Shown here: positions 7,711 through 16,520 of the stretch, in pieces
How positions within the stretch are numbered: the first letter of the stretch is position 1
Layout: every line of letters begins with the position of its first letter
Assembly: GCA_963848675.1 (NCBI GenBank)
Contig: CAWKEY010000040.1
Coordinates: forward strand, 1 to 44,987
DNA from: CAWKEY01 sp963848675
GTDB taxonomy: Bacteria > Pseudomonadota > Gammaproteobacteria > Methylococcales > Methylomonadaceae
DNA: 44,987 bases
Direction of reading: 5' to 3'
The notes under the pieces: model-generated
The model's database searches: none
Told to the model about the DNA's origin: nothing
The model's input: only the letters and a program-made list of their open reading frames with translations
Program-made: the position numbers and the translations under genes

Positions 7711-9069
7711 ATGAAACACACCGATCAGTCAGCTTTATTTTTCGGGCCTCCGCAGACATGGCTGGCGCAATTCGACAACTCAAGTCTGTTCAATCAACTG
7801 CTCAAGCTATGCGCTCCGGTGGGGCTTTACATTGTTGATCAACAGCAACGGGTGCTGTATTGGAGCGATGGCGCGGCCAGCTTTACAGGCATCAAACCAG
7901 AAGAGACCTTGGGCCGGCCTTGTTTGCCGGAATGCAGGCTAACCGAATCCGTTCACAATCAAGCGGTACCGGTGAGCTTGCCCGGCGCGGATGGCAATAG
8001 CTTTGAAGCAACAAAAGCCGCACATATTTTGTACGATAAGGCCGGACACTTTGCCGGGGGCTTGGGTTTATTGCTGCCCCGTGCCGAGCAGGCGGCAAAC
8101 TTGGCGGCGCCCAATATCTCAGTTAAAGCCGCACAAAATTTTCAAGGCATCATCAGCCGCTCGCCGGCCATGCAAGATGTTTTTCAGATTATTCAGAACG
8201 CGGCGGAAACGGAAGCCACCGTTCTGGTGAGAGGCGAGAGCGGGGCCGGCAAGGAATTGGTCGCCCGGGCCATTCACGATCTTAGCGCCCGGCGCAACGC
8301 CCCTTTTTTAGCCATCAATTGCGCGGCCCTATCCAGCAACTTGCTGGAAAGCGAGTTGTTTGGTCATGTCCGCGGCGCTTTTACCGGCGCGATCAAGGAC
8401 CATAGCGGATTGTTTCAGCGCGCACGCGCTGGAACGCTGTTTTTGGATGAAGTCGCAGAGTTACCGCTTGAGCTGCAAGCCAAACTGCTGCGAGTCATAC
8501 AGGAAAGAAACTACATTCCCGTCGGCGGAGATCATTCCATTGATGTCGATGTGCGCCTGGTAGCGGCCACGCACCGCTCGATGCGTGAAGAAGTAAAAGG
8601 CGGGCGTTTCCGCGAAGATTTGATGTACCGGTTAAGAGTCGTGCCCATTTTCATCCCGCCCTTACGGGAACGGCGGGAAGATATCAGCCTATTAATCTGG
8701 CATTTTATTGAGCAGCATAACGCCGAAAATTTTAGAAAAATAGAAAAAATTGATCCTCAGGCCATGCGCGTGTTACTGGATTACAGATGGCCGGGCAATA
8801 TCAGAGAGCTGCATAATGTGGTTGAATATGCTTTTGCGGTCGGGCGCGGCACGACTTTACGTATGTCGGAGTTACCCCCGGAATTCAGAGAGCCATTACC
8901 TAGAGCTGATCAACGCCAGAAGCAAGGCTCGCCGCTGTCAGCGGAACAAGAAATGGCCGCTATCCGTCAGGCCCTGGAACAAAGCAACGGCCAAGTTACG
9001 CCCGCCGCTCAGTTGCTGGGCATGAGCCGGGCGACTTTTTGGCGCAAGCGCAAGCTGTATGATCTGTGA
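7711..9069 (+). CDS. Sigma-54-dependent activator, FisR-like
   Basis: A 452-residue enhancer-binding protein. The N-terminal PAS-like sensor (about 30-125) contains Cys34, Cys71 and Cys75 (PCLPEC). The AAA+ domain (about 145-385) has Walker A GESGAGKE at 175-182, the sigma-54 contact loop GAFTGA at 222-227 and Walker B GTLFLDEV at 241-248. A Fis-type helix-turn-helix occupies ~416-450. Known FisR proteins sense sulfane sulfur through sensor-domain cysteines and activate sqr-pdo genes with sigma-54. The cysteines here, the adjacent sqr/dioxygenase genes and the two sigma-54 promoters support the same job. No strong ribosome site precedes the ATG. It is divergent from the DUF1264 run. Confidence 0.9.
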   Translation: MKHTDQSALFFGPPQTWLAQFDNSSLFNQLLKLCAPVGLYIVDQQQRVLYWSDGAASFTGIKPEETLGRPCLPECRLTESVHNQAVPVSLPGADGNSFEATKAAHILYDKAGHFAGGLGLLLPRAEQAANLAAPNISVKAAQNFQGIISRSPAMQDVFQIIQNAAETEATVLVRGESGAGKELVARAIHDLSARRNAPFLAINCAALSSNLLESELFGHVRGAFTGAIKDHSGLFQRARAGTLFLDEVAELPLELQAKLLRVIQERNYIPVGGDHSIDVDVRLVAATHRSMREEVKGGRFREDLMYRLRVVPIFIPPLRERREDISLLIWHFIEQHNAENFRKIEKIDPQAMRVLLDYRWPGNIRELHNVVEYAFAVGRGTTLRMSELPPEFREPLPRADQRQKQGSPLSAEQEMAAIRQALEQSNGQVTPAAQLLGMSRATFWRKRKLYDL

Positions 9070-9094
9070 CCGTACGGCTTCACACCAGTGTTGA

Positions 9095-9289
9095 CGATTT
9101 CCTTTAGCATTCCGGCGGCATGGCGCGACTTATATTTTGGCCTACGGCGGGGCGCATAGCCTCTTGGCGCGTGGTGAAGGCGAGGGGCGCGGTTATTTCG
9201 GCCGAGGCTTAAAACAGGCAATTTTTGGACTCGGTCACGGCTGGATCGAGACCATTCTTGCCGGCGTTCTTGAAAGGATAAGGCGGTAA
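9095..9289 (+). pseudogene. Possible remnant of a YhfC-family membrane protein
   Basis: An open stretch of 64 codons with no start codon, preceded directly by a stop. Its end contains AIFGLGHGWIETILAG, which resembles the GlGHGgiE signature of YhfC-family intramembrane metalloprotease-like proteins. The rest of such a protein is absent. I read it as a decayed gene end. The assignment rests on one motif and is tentative. Just downstream a 9 bp unit CCTTGATGA is repeated about three times (9342-9368). Confidence 0.35.
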
Positions 9290-9450
9290 TACCATTTGAC
9301 TGTCCGTTGAGGGCCGGCATCGGCTTTAAAAGCCGATATAACCCTTGATGACCTTGATGACCTTGATGTCACAACTGTTCTCAAAATAACCGGAAACCCT
9401 GCTGCATGCAGTATAATATCGGCCATATCCATAGTTTATCAGGAACCGCC

Positions 9451-9747
9451 ATGCACGTTACCTTGGTCCATGTTCAAGTAAAACCCGATCGCATCGATGA
9501 TTTTATTGCCGCCACGCGGCGCAACCATGAAGCTTCCATCCTGGAGTCCGGCAACCGTCGTTTTGATGTGCTGCAATCGCCCGAGAATCTTGGTCATTTT
9601 ATGCTTTATGAAGCCTATGCCTCTGCCGAAGCTGCGGCGGCTCACAAGCAAACCGCCCATTATTTGGCCTGGCGTGATGCGGTGGCGGACTGGATGGCGG
9701 CGCCACGCCAGGGCATCCGTTATGATGGCCTGTTTCCTCAAGGGTAG
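9451..9747 (+). CDS. Antibiotic biosynthesis monooxygenase-domain protein
   Basis: A 98-residue single-domain protein of the ABM/LsrG-like dimeric alpha-beta barrel fold. The N-terminal HVTLVHVQVKPDRIDDFI strand-helix and the ENLGHFMLYEAYAS segment with AHKQTAHYLAWRD near residue 70 are typical. The ATG at 9451 has AGGA about 6 bases upstream. A TATAAT box at 9412-9417 lies downstream of the alternative in-frame start at 9406, which argues against that longer form. It is 6 bp ahead of an iron-type alcohol dehydrogenase and surely cotranscribed. Small ABM proteins act in quinone, haem or signal-molecule chemistry; the substrate here is unknown. Confidence 0.85.
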   Translation: MHVTLVHVQVKPDRIDDFIAATRRNHEASILESGNRRFDVLQSPENLGHFMLYEAYASAEAAAAHKQTAHYLAWRDAVADWMAAPRQGIRYDGLFPQG

Positions 9748-9753
9748 CAGCGC

Positions 9754-10947
9754 ATGCAATTCAAACCATTTTCTATCTCGCGTCTTCCGCGCATCAGCTA
9801 CGGCAGCGGCCGTATTGCCGACGTTCCCGCGCTGGCGGCTGCTTATGGCCGCACCGCCTTGCTGGTGACCGGCAAACACTCTTTCTGTGCTACACCGCGC
9901 TGGCAGTCTTTCACTGAGGCACTCGATGCGAAAGGAATGCGCTGGCTGCACTTTACCGTCTCTGACGAACCGTCGCCGGCGCTGGTGGATGAGGCGGTGA
10001 GCCGGTTTCGCATTGAAGCCGTCGACGTGGTTATCGCCATTGGGGGCGGCAGCGTGCTCGATGCCGCCAAAGCGATAGCGGGGCTCTTGCCGAATGGCAA
10101 TTCGGTGATGGAACACCTCGAAGGCGTCGGCAGGAACCTCCCTTATCGCGGCCCCAGCACGCCATTTATCGCCGTTCCAACCACGGCAGGAACTGGCAGC
10201 GAGGCGACAAAAAACGCGGTGCTGAGCGTACAAGGCCCTGACGGCTTCAAGAAGTCCTTCCGCGATGAGTGTCTAATCCCTGAATTCGCAGTGATCGACC
10301 CCGATTTGCTGGCGAGCTGTCCCCGCGAACTAGTGGCCGCCGATGGCATGGACGCGTTCACGCAACTGCTGGAATCCTACGTCTCGCTCAAGGCCAACCC
10401 ATTCACTGATGCGCTGGCCTGGAGCGGCATGACCGCCGTGAAGGAAGGTTTTTTTGCTGCCTGGGAAGGCAGCGAACCTTCCGCCAGCCACGGCCGCGGC
10501 GCCATGGCTTACGCGGCCCTGCTCTCTGGCATCACCCTGGCGCAAGTGGGCCTGGGATCGGTGCACGGTTTGGCATCGCCATTGGGCGCTTACTTCCCTA
10601 TCCCCCACGGCGTAGTCTGTGGCACGTTGGTAGCCGCTGCCACCGAGGTCAACATCACGGCGATGCAAGCGCGCGAAACCGGCAATTTGGTGCTTGCCAA
10701 ATATGCGCAAGTGGGGCGCTTACTGACCGGCCAGACCGGGATTGATGACGCTACGGCCCGTTCGCTGTTAGTCGCCTTGCTGGCCGAGTGGAGCGAACGT
10801 CTGCAACTGCCGCGCCTCAATGGCTATGGCATTGCCGAATCGGATTTCCCGCTGATCGTCGCCAATAGTCGCGGCAGCAGTATGCAAACCAATCCGATTG
10901 TGCTGACCGATGCCGAGATCCATGCCATCTTGATGCAGCGCCTTTAA
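9754..10947 (+). CDS. Iron-containing (group III) alcohol dehydrogenase
   Basis: A 397-residue NAD(P)-dependent dehydrogenase. The nucleotide-binding GGGS motif is at 97-100, with TTAGTGSE at 143-150. Metal ligands Asp200, His271 (GSVHGLASPLG) and His285 (PIPHGVVCG) are visible. The position of the usual first histidine (DALTH) reads DAFTQ here, giving Gln204; several members of the superfamily share this variant. It would interconvert an alcohol and an aldehyde or ketone, substrate unknown. It follows the ABM protein by 6 bp, suggesting a two-gene unit in which the monooxygenase-like protein and dehydrogenase treat the same metabolite. Confidence 0.9.
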   Translation: MQFKPFSISRLPRISYGSGRIADVPALAAAYGRTALLVTGKHSFCATPRWQSFTEALDAKGMRWLHFTVSDEPSPALVDEAVSRFRIEAVDVVIAIGGGSVLDAAKAIAGLLPNGNSVMEHLEGVGRNLPYRGPSTPFIAVPTTAGTGSEATKNAVLSVQGPDGFKKSFRDECLIPEFAVIDPDLLASCPRELVAADGMDAFTQLLESYVSLKANPFTDALAWSGMTAVKEGFFAAWEGSEPSASHGRGAMAYAALLSGITLAQVGLGSVHGLASPLGAYFPIPHGVVCGTLVAAATEVNITAMQARETGNLVLAKYAQVGRLLTGQTGIDDATARSLLVALLAEWSERLQLPRLNGYGIAESDFPLIVANSRGSSMQTNPIVLTDAEIHAILMQRL

Positions 10948-11287
10948 TCCCGCGATGACCTGGTGCGGCTGTTGCCAAGCGCTTCTTGCCATCAGATACC
11001 CTTTGAAAGCCGGTTAGCAAACCACCGTTCGCTGCACCCTTAAATAATTGCTTTGTTGTTTGCGCTGATGGGGTCGCAGATTGTCCGGCATTCTGAATTC
11101 TGCTCATCATCGGAGTAAAAATTTTTCTAGCTATTCATAAAATATTCAGCAACTACCAGCTAATATTTAATCGTCATTGATACAAAACAGCTGTAGCACA
11201 ATGACTTTATTATTAATAAAGAATTATTTTTGTTAGGCGCGGCTAACGAGACTTTAGAACGATGTACAAAAATGGGTGGTAAGGGCA
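10948..11287. other. Intergenic stretch without recognised features
   Basis: About 340 bp between the dehydrogenase stop and a small ORF. The second half (11110-11240) is AT-rich and probably carries a promoter for the small ORFs, but I could not settle on -35/-10 boxes. No gene, repeat copy or clear terminator was found. Confidence 0.4.
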
Positions 11288-11479
11288 ATGACAACAACAC
11301 ATGAAAACAAAACTCCAGATGTTAACCTTAATAATAAGTTTGATGCCTTCTGCCAGGAATTTGATGGCGGAAGATTTTATGGCCTGGAATATATCCTCGA
11401 GGATTTCTTCCAGTGTTCAACAGTAAAACCCTCTGTTCAAGTTCGTCCCATCGTCGATTGGTTTGGGTTGTACAACTAG
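11288..11479 (+). CDS. Small hypothetical protein
   Basis: A 63-residue frame starting at ATG 11288 (TTTHENKTPDVNLNNKF...), or 67 residues from an upstream GTG. It is acidic and aromatic-rich (FYGLEYILEDFF) with two cysteines, no signal peptide and no membrane segment. I do not recognise a family. AAGGG is very close to the ATG, so translation initiation is uncertain. A second 67-residue ORF of unknown type follows 72-78 bp downstream on the same strand; the two may belong together. Confidence 0.35.
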   Translation: MTTTHENKTPDVNLNNKFDAFCQEFDGGRFYGLEYILEDFFQCSTVKPSVQVRPIVDWFGLYN

Positions 11480-11557
11480 CGGGCCAGTAAGTTTTGCGAA
11501 AGCCGATCGTGATGCATCGACAATAGCTTTAATTTAACAACTCTTAGGAATATGACC

Positions 11558-11755
11558 ATGATAATGCAACACACAGTAGATGCGACCTGGACACTATTTC
11601 TCCACATATTAAGCGCTGAATTCACCACCAAAACAGGATTCGGGATGTATGCCTATATCACCCCCGTGGATGTCGATAAGGCGTATCAGGATTATCAAGA
11701 CAGTAACACACCCATGCAGTTGTTCGTCCGGGAATATGTTCGACCCTACGCTTAG
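11558..11755 (+). CDS. Small hypothetical protein
   Basis: A 65-residue frame starting at ATG 11558, which has AGGA with 8-base spacing; an in-frame ATG at 11552 is too close to that site. The C-terminal half (DVDKAYQDYQDSNTPMQLFVREYVRPYA) looks like folded soluble protein. No family recognised, no export signal. It lies between another small ORF and the MAPEG gene. It might be a genuine small protein or the tail of a longer decayed gene. Confidence 0.35.
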   Translation: MIMQHTVDATWTLFLHILSAEFTTKTGFGMYAYITPVDVDKAYQDYQDSNTPMQLFVREYVRPYA

Positions 11756-11904
11756 GCTGTAAGGCTCGCGTTTGAAACCGGTTGAGCTCGAATTTAACGC
11801 AGTTTAGGCCCTAAATTAATTACAAAGAGAAAGCCTTCTTTGTTCATAGTTTTGAATTTACTGGCGCATATTAATGTGACGATTAAGCGCAATATAAAGA
11901 CCTC

Positions 11905-12321
11905 ATGATCCAAGAAAGTATTTTGTTTCCTGTTTTTGCATTAGGCGCACTAACCTTCTTTGTCGCGCTTTGGATGGCTCGGCTTAGATTCAAGGCCGTC
12001 AAGCAGGGAGACCTAGATCGGCGCTACTACAAACTAAATCGTGGCTGGGAGCCTCCTGAGTATTTGGCTAAGGTAAGCCGTAACTTTGAGAACCTGCTCG
12101 AAATACCCGTGTTATTTTATGTTGTCGCAGTCATGATCTACGTGACAAAGCAGGTAGATTTTACCAATGTAGTGTTAGCATGGCTGTATGTCTGCACTCG
12201 TTTTGTCCATTCCTATATTCATACCACTTACAATAATGTTCGTCATCGCATGATTCCTTTCTTACTGGGTAGCATCCTGCTCATCGCGATTTGGGCACAT
12301 CTATTCGTACAAATTATTTAA
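11905..12321 (+). CDS. MAPEG family membrane protein
   Basis: A 138-residue protein with four predicted membrane helices (about 7-25, 68-88, 91-107, 113-134). The family motif region RNFENLLEIPVLFYV lies near residues 58-72, and the third-helix segment YVCTRFVHSYIH is also characteristic. MAPEG proteins include glutathione transferases and peroxidases of the membrane; bacterial members of this size mostly lack proven substrates. It stands alone, 150 bp after a small ORF and convergent with the glycosyltransferase gene on the other strand. Length is normal. Confidence 0.85.
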   Translation: MIQESILFPVFALGALTFFVALWMARLRFKAVKQGDLDRRYYKLNRGWEPPEYLAKVSRNFENLLEIPVLFYVVAVMIYVTKQVDFTNVVLAWLYVCTRFVHSYIHTTYNNVRHRMIPFLLGSILLIAIWAHLFVQII

Positions 12322-12417
12322 CCTTGGGTTGTTCTGCATAAAGGTACCTAACGCCCCATAGAATTGTACAAAGGATTTGACCATCAATAACTTCCCGAAA
12401 TCGCCATTGTATTCGTC

Positions 12418-12452
12418 AAGCCGTTCGTGATGAGCTTGTCGAAGCATGACCG
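12418..12452. repeat. Short dispersed palindrome (TGAGCTTGTCGA type)
   Basis: AGCCGTTCGTGATGAGCTTG followed by TCGAAGCATGACCGGCT. It matches the common intergenic palindrome family containing TTCGTG.TGAGCTTGTCGAA. A related, more diverged sequence is at 17645-17675. It lies in the convergent space between the MAPEG and GT39 genes. Confidence 0.5.
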
Positions 12453-12497
12453 GCTTGGCGCTTCGGACTTGAATTTTTCCATTGAATTCGCCTCATT

Positions 12498-13979
12498 TTA
12501 TTGCCGAATGATTCTGAACAAAGCTAGCCTGGCTACGTGTTGTCCGGCCACATTTATGATCAGATCTGATTCGGCAATTTTCTCCAGCGTTGTGTAGTGA
12601 TAGATAGATGTTTCCGGTCTGAACAGCTCATCTACGGGGGCGACCATCCAGTCCGCCTGATCAAAGCCTGCCGGGGTGGGTTTGATTGCCGCCTGGTTGC
12701 GTCCCAGGTGACTTTGCAATGGATGATACCCTGTATCGTAAAATACAAGCTTTTTTGTGTCGGAAACATGGTCCTTGATGACAGCAGCAAAATGTTTGAC
12801 ATGATCGCCGTATCGTGATTTCAGGTGTTCCTTAACATACAAGTCATTAAAGCCATGCATCAGAATCGCTGTATAAGCTACGGCCAAAACAAGGCCTTGA
12901 AACCATTTTTGCGGAATTTGGCTGATAAAATAACCGGTCACTATCGCGGCAACGGGAAATGCCGGCAGCAGATAATCGTCCCGCTTGAATGTGGGGACTG
13001 AGAAAAATACGATAACCAAAATTATCCATATGAACGCCTGGCCCACCCAGGTGGATTTTTTTATCTGGTCTTTAAACCGCAGATAAAAATAAATCAGAAA
13101 CGGCGTCCAGGGGATAAAGCGCACCAAAAAGTAAAACGGCATCTTATACAAATCCTGGATTCGCTCAAACAAAGACACACCCGATGAGATTCTTTCTGTT
13201 TCAGAAGTTGCCAGCGGCCCAAGAATATAGTCAGATTCCGCGTGCAATGCACACATAAACCAAATTGCTATCGGCAGCAGTGCAAGCGTAATCGCGGCTG
13301 CGGAGCTGCATCGCCGCACTATATCGGTTAAACGTCCTTGACATATTCCAATGACAATAATATAGAGCGGCAAAAGGGCTGCAGGAGGTCCTTTAGTCAA
13401 CAAAGCGGCTGAAAAAGCAAGCCACAATATGATTTTTAAAGCCGTCTTGCTGCTATGTACCTGGAAATTGTCATTGATTAATACTGTAACGCAGCACCAG
13501 CCTATGAACAGCCAGCACGTCAGCAGCATATCTGGCCGGGCTGCGTAACTGAGTCCATAAACAGAAACACTGGAGATGAAGACCAGCATGGATAAAAACG
13601 CTATTTCCTGCGGACTTGCCGATGTTTTCGGGGCAAGAGATTTAAAGAACAGGTACATCATCGTAAAAATGGCCGCGACAGCAATCAGTGTTGGCATTTT
13701 TAAGATAACTTCATTGGACAAGCCGGTTAGAAGCACAATCACTGCGCCAATCCAGTTGTAAAGCGGGGGCTTGGTTGCCGGGCTGCCCATCATATCGTGC
13801 GGCCAGATCCAGTGAGCATTTTCAACGATATCCAGCGTATAAGATACAGTTTTGGGCTGGTCTTTGAGGTCCAGGTCGCTGGGGCCAAAAATTCGAAAAG
13901 CCAGCACAACAGCGACCAGACCTATCAAGGCAGCAAGAGTCACTGTTGTGCTGGTTGGTTTATTATTTGTAAATGACAT
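12498..13979 (-). CDS. Glycosyltransferase family 39 (ArnT-like) membrane protein
   Basis: A 493-residue polytopic inner-membrane protein with about 10-12 hydrophobic helices and a soluble C-terminal part. The first periplasmic loop contains the segment around WIWPHDMMGSPATKPPLYNW (residues ~57-76), matching the conserved acidic and KPPL motif of GT39/ArnT-type transferases. These move a sugar from an undecaprenyl-phosphate carrier to lipid A, glycoprotein or another envelope acceptor. It is divergent from two soluble glycosyltransferases, so envelope polysaccharide or lipid A modification is likely. The exact sugar cannot be read from sequence. Confidence 0.88.
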   Translation of the reverse strand: MSFTNNKPTSTTVTLAALIGLVAVVLAFRIFGPSDLDLKDQPKTVSYTLDIVENAHWIWPHDMMGSPATKPPLYNWIGAVIVLLTGLSNEVILKMPTLIAVAAIFTMMYLFFKSLAPKTSASPQEIAFLSMLVFISSVSVYGLSYAARPDMLLTCWLFIGWCCVTVLINDNFQVHSSKTALKIILWLAFSAALLTKGPPAALLPLYIIVIGICQGRLTDIVRRCSSAAAITLALLPIAIWFMCALHAESDYILGPLATSETERISSGVSLFERIQDLYKMPFYFLVRFIPWTPFLIYFYLRFKDQIKKSTWVGQAFIWIILVIVFFSVPTFKRDDYLLPAFPVAAIVTGYFISQIPQKWFQGLVLAVAYTAILMHGFNDLYVKEHLKSRYGDHVKHFAAVIKDHVSDTKKLVFYDTGYHPLQSHLGRNQAAIKPTPAGFDQADWMVAPVDELFRPETSIYHYTTLEKIAESDLIINVAGQHVARLALFRIIRQ

Positions 13980-14374
13980 ATTATGCTATTTATGGTTTTT
14001 GTCTGTTTCTGGGGCAATTTCATCTTTAAGCTGTTGAATGTTAATGATATTACATGCAACAACAAATTTGTATTTTTTATAGTAGGCAATACCATACGTT
14101 AACAATAATTGTAACTGTTCAGCATGTTGAACCGTCCGTGGGAGCGATCTCCACGTCGCGATTTGAAGCGGTTTTGAATTGTGCTTGAGCGGGAGCAGCT
14201 CTTGTCTGCAAAGCTTGGTGACGAGGCTGCCTTGATTGCCCGCGATGACAAGCTTTACAGCGCGCGACTTACACGCATTATACCTGGGCTATGAAAATGA
14301 ATAGCGTGGGGACAAGCGTCATCGGCAAAAACTCAACGGCTTCAAAGCCTGAATTGGAATACAAAGAGCAGAAG
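13980..14374. other. Divergent intergenic region between glycosyltransferases
   Basis: About 395 bp. 13980-14110 is AT-rich and probably holds the divergent promoters. 14130-14250 contains REP-like GC-rich palindromes (GTGGGAGCGATCTCCACG near 14139 and GCGGGAGCAGCTCTTGTC near 14190) of the type scattered between gammaproteobacterial genes. No gene is recognised. Confidence 0.4.
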
Positions 14375-15475
14375 ATGGAAAAACAGTTGTATATTGTGCG
14401 CCGTAACAGCGGGTTAGGCGGTGCTGAGAGGGTTGCTGAAAGGCTGGCGCAAAACTTTAGCGATCAATTCGAGGTATACCGGCTGTGGGCAGGCCGAAAA
14501 TTTAATGGGCTTACCATACCGGGCGTCAGCGGGCCGCCGTGGTGGCGTTCCTGGCGGTACACGCAATTTATCAATCAATTGTCGATATATCATGCAAACA
14601 GTGTGGTTTACAGTCTGGAATATGGACCCAGCTGTGATATTTACCGGGCCGGAGATGGCGTTCATCGTCTAAATGTGCTGCGGCGTTACGGTTCGCGTGT
14701 AACCTGGATGGTTAATCCCTGGCACTGGCTGGCGCCCAGGTTGGAAAGAAATAGCTTTGAGTCGGCCCGCTATATAATCGCCAACTCCGAGCTGGTTCGC
14801 TCGCATATCGTGCAAACCTATCCCCATGTCCAGGGCAAAATCGTTACTATATACAACGGTTATGATGAAAACGTTTTCAAATTAGCTGATGATGATAAGG
14901 CGGTAATTAGACAACATCTGGGCTTACCACCTGCGGCAGATAAAATTTTATTATTATCGGGCTCTGGTTTTGAGCGTAAAGGCTTGCATCATGCCGTGAG
15001 AGTGGTGGCGAATTTGCATGAAAGCGGATGCCGGGCGTATTTGGTCGTAGTCGGTAAAGGCAATAGCGGTTATGTACAAAAGCTCATCAACCAGGCCGGT
15101 TTGGTGGACTACATTTTATTCAGGGGCTTGGTGGATAATGTAGCGCAGTATTATCAGGCGGCGGATTTAATGATATTGTTGACTCGTTACGACCCCTTCT
15201 CAAATGCCTGTCTTGAAGCGTTGGCTTGTGGTTGTCCGGTTATTACCACCAGAAACAATGGCGCGGCCGAAGTCATGAACGCATTCTCCGGATGGGTTGT
15301 TGATAATATCTTCACAGACGACGCTATTGGCCGATGTGCGGAATTTATTCTGCGGCAAACATTTCAAGCCCGCGAAATTGCAGCCAGCGTAGCTCATTTG
15401 ACGTCCAGCAATGAAAAAAATGCTCACCTGGCTGTTATTAACCAGGTATTTGCAGAGAAAAAAGGTTCAACATGA
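14375..15475 (+). CDS. Glycosyltransferase family 4, LPS-core type (WaaG-like)
   Basis: A 366-residue cytoplasmic GT-B enzyme that would add a hexose from a nucleotide sugar to LPS core or a related glycan. The N-terminal acceptor-side motif is SGLGGAERVAE. The segment CDIYRAGDGVH is characteristic of WaaG/RfaG-like transferases, and the donor-site motif ends in PFSNACLEALACGCPVI with the following NNGAAEV. The chosen ATG has GAGCAGAAG immediately upstream and begins right at the fold; an in-frame start at 14291 would add 28 unstructured residues. It overlaps the next gene by 4 bp (ATGA), so the two are translationally coupled. Confidence 0.88.
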   Translation: MEKQLYIVRRNSGLGGAERVAERLAQNFSDQFEVYRLWAGRKFNGLTIPGVSGPPWWRSWRYTQFINQLSIYHANSVVYSLEYGPSCDIYRAGDGVHRLNVLRRYGSRVTWMVNPWHWLAPRLERNSFESARYIIANSELVRSHIVQTYPHVQGKIVTIYNGYDENVFKLADDDKAVIRQHLGLPPAADKILLLSGSGFERKGLHHAVRVVANLHESGCRAYLVVVGKGNSGYVQKLINQAGLVDYILFRGLVDNVAQYYQAADLMILLTRYDPFSNACLEALACGCPVITTRNNGAAEVMNAFSGWVVDNIFTDDAIGRCAEFILRQTFQAREIAASVAHLTSSNEKNAHLAVINQVFAEKKGST

Positions 15476-16245
15476 ATCAAAACGCAGTGAATCGCAGCAT
15501 TTGTGCGGTTATTCCTACCAAAGACAATATGCGGACAATTCAGGAATGTCTGGAGAGCATCTTGCCGGTGACCAAAGATATTATCGTTGTTGATTCAGGG
15601 TCAACGGACGGCACGGTGGCATTATGTGAAAGATTTGGCGCTAAAGTCATACACCGGCCGTGGCCAGGCATGGTAAAGCAGCGCCAATTTTGCTTGGATC
15701 AGGCTTCAGGCTATGACTGGATTTTGGTTCTGGATTCCGATGAGATGCTGGATCAGAGTCTGCAGTGCTCCATTGCAGCCCTGAAGGAAAAGGCGGTTGA
15801 CTCCACTATAGAGGGCTTTACCTTTAACCGGAAAGTCTGGTTTTTGGGCGGTTGGCTACATCATGTTTTCCAGCCGGAACACAGATTGCGTGTCGTGCGG
15901 GGCGGTGCGGCTGTGGTAAATGGCGTTGGACAAGAGGGCTTGGGCGGCCATGACCGGCTGCTTGTCGGCGGCCAGGTTGAGCACCTTCAGGGAACCTGTA
16001 AACATGATTCCTGGAAAGATCTTGATGATATGCTGCAAAACTATATTCGCTTGGGGCGTCGGGCAGCGCAATATGATCCAAAGCTCAGCAAACCCTATAT
16101 GATTTTTCTGAATCCATTGGCGGCGTTTATCAAGCAATACGTCCTCAAAAAAGGCTATAAGGATGGTCACAGAGGCTTGATTGCGTCTGCCGGTGCAGCA
16201 TGTGGGGTTATGATCAAACAAATACAAAAAAATGAACGAAGGTAA
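15472..16245 (+). CDS. Glycosyltransferase family 2 (WaaE/KdtX-like)
   Basis: A 257-residue GT-A transferase. The nucleotide-sugar site shows VIPTKDN at the N-terminus, VVDSGSTDGT near 40-49 and the metal-binding LDSDE near 86-90. KVWFLGGWLHH and HRLRVVRGG are typical of WaaE/KdtX-like LPS core glucosyltransferases. The start codon overlaps the stop of the upstream GT4 gene (ATGA). Together they look like a small core-oligosaccharide operon. Length is normal for the family and the protein has no membrane segment apart from a C-terminal amphipathic region. Confidence 0.88.
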   Translation: MNQNAVNRSICAVIPTKDNMRTIQECLESILPVTKDIIVVDSGSTDGTVALCERFGAKVIHRPWPGMVKQRQFCLDQASGYDWILVLDSDEMLDQSLQCSIAALKEKAVDSTIEGFTFNRKVWFLGGWLHHVFQPEHRLRVVRGGAAVVNGVGQEGLGGHDRLLVGGQVEHLQGTCKHDSWKDLDDMLQNYIRLGRRAAQYDPKLSKPYMIFLNPLAAFIKQYVLKKGYKDGHRGLIASAGAACGVMIKQIQKNERR

Positions 16246-16520
16246 CAGGCCTCGGCTCTGAAATTGCATCACTGCCGGCGCTACCGATGCTGTGGGTTTT
16301 TTATGGCGCCATGGTATGCACCCTGGCCAGCAGGATTGTTTTCTATCTCAAGGGCATAGGCGGCTATCTCTATGCCGCGCTGAGCCGGCTGATGTTCATC
16401 ATCGCGCTGGTCTCCATCGTATCCTTTATATGCTTCTGTTCGGCGCCGTGGTGTCGGGTATCGGCGTCGGCGCATTGACCCCAAGGCTTTGGCATACGTA
16501 GAGCGTGCTATGCGCGACTT

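Noticed and set aside
9342..9368. CCTTGATGA tandem repeat
   Set aside because: Only about three 9 bp units, intergenic; too short to suggest a function.
9439..10233. 264-codon minus-strand open frame
   Set aside because: Shadow of the ABM and alcohol dehydrogenase genes on the plus strand; composition is Arg/His/Gln-rich as expected for an antisense frame.
14139..14230. GC-rich palindromes as a structured RNA or riboswitch
   Set aside because: They look like common REP-type intergenic units, and no conserved riboswitch core was recognised.
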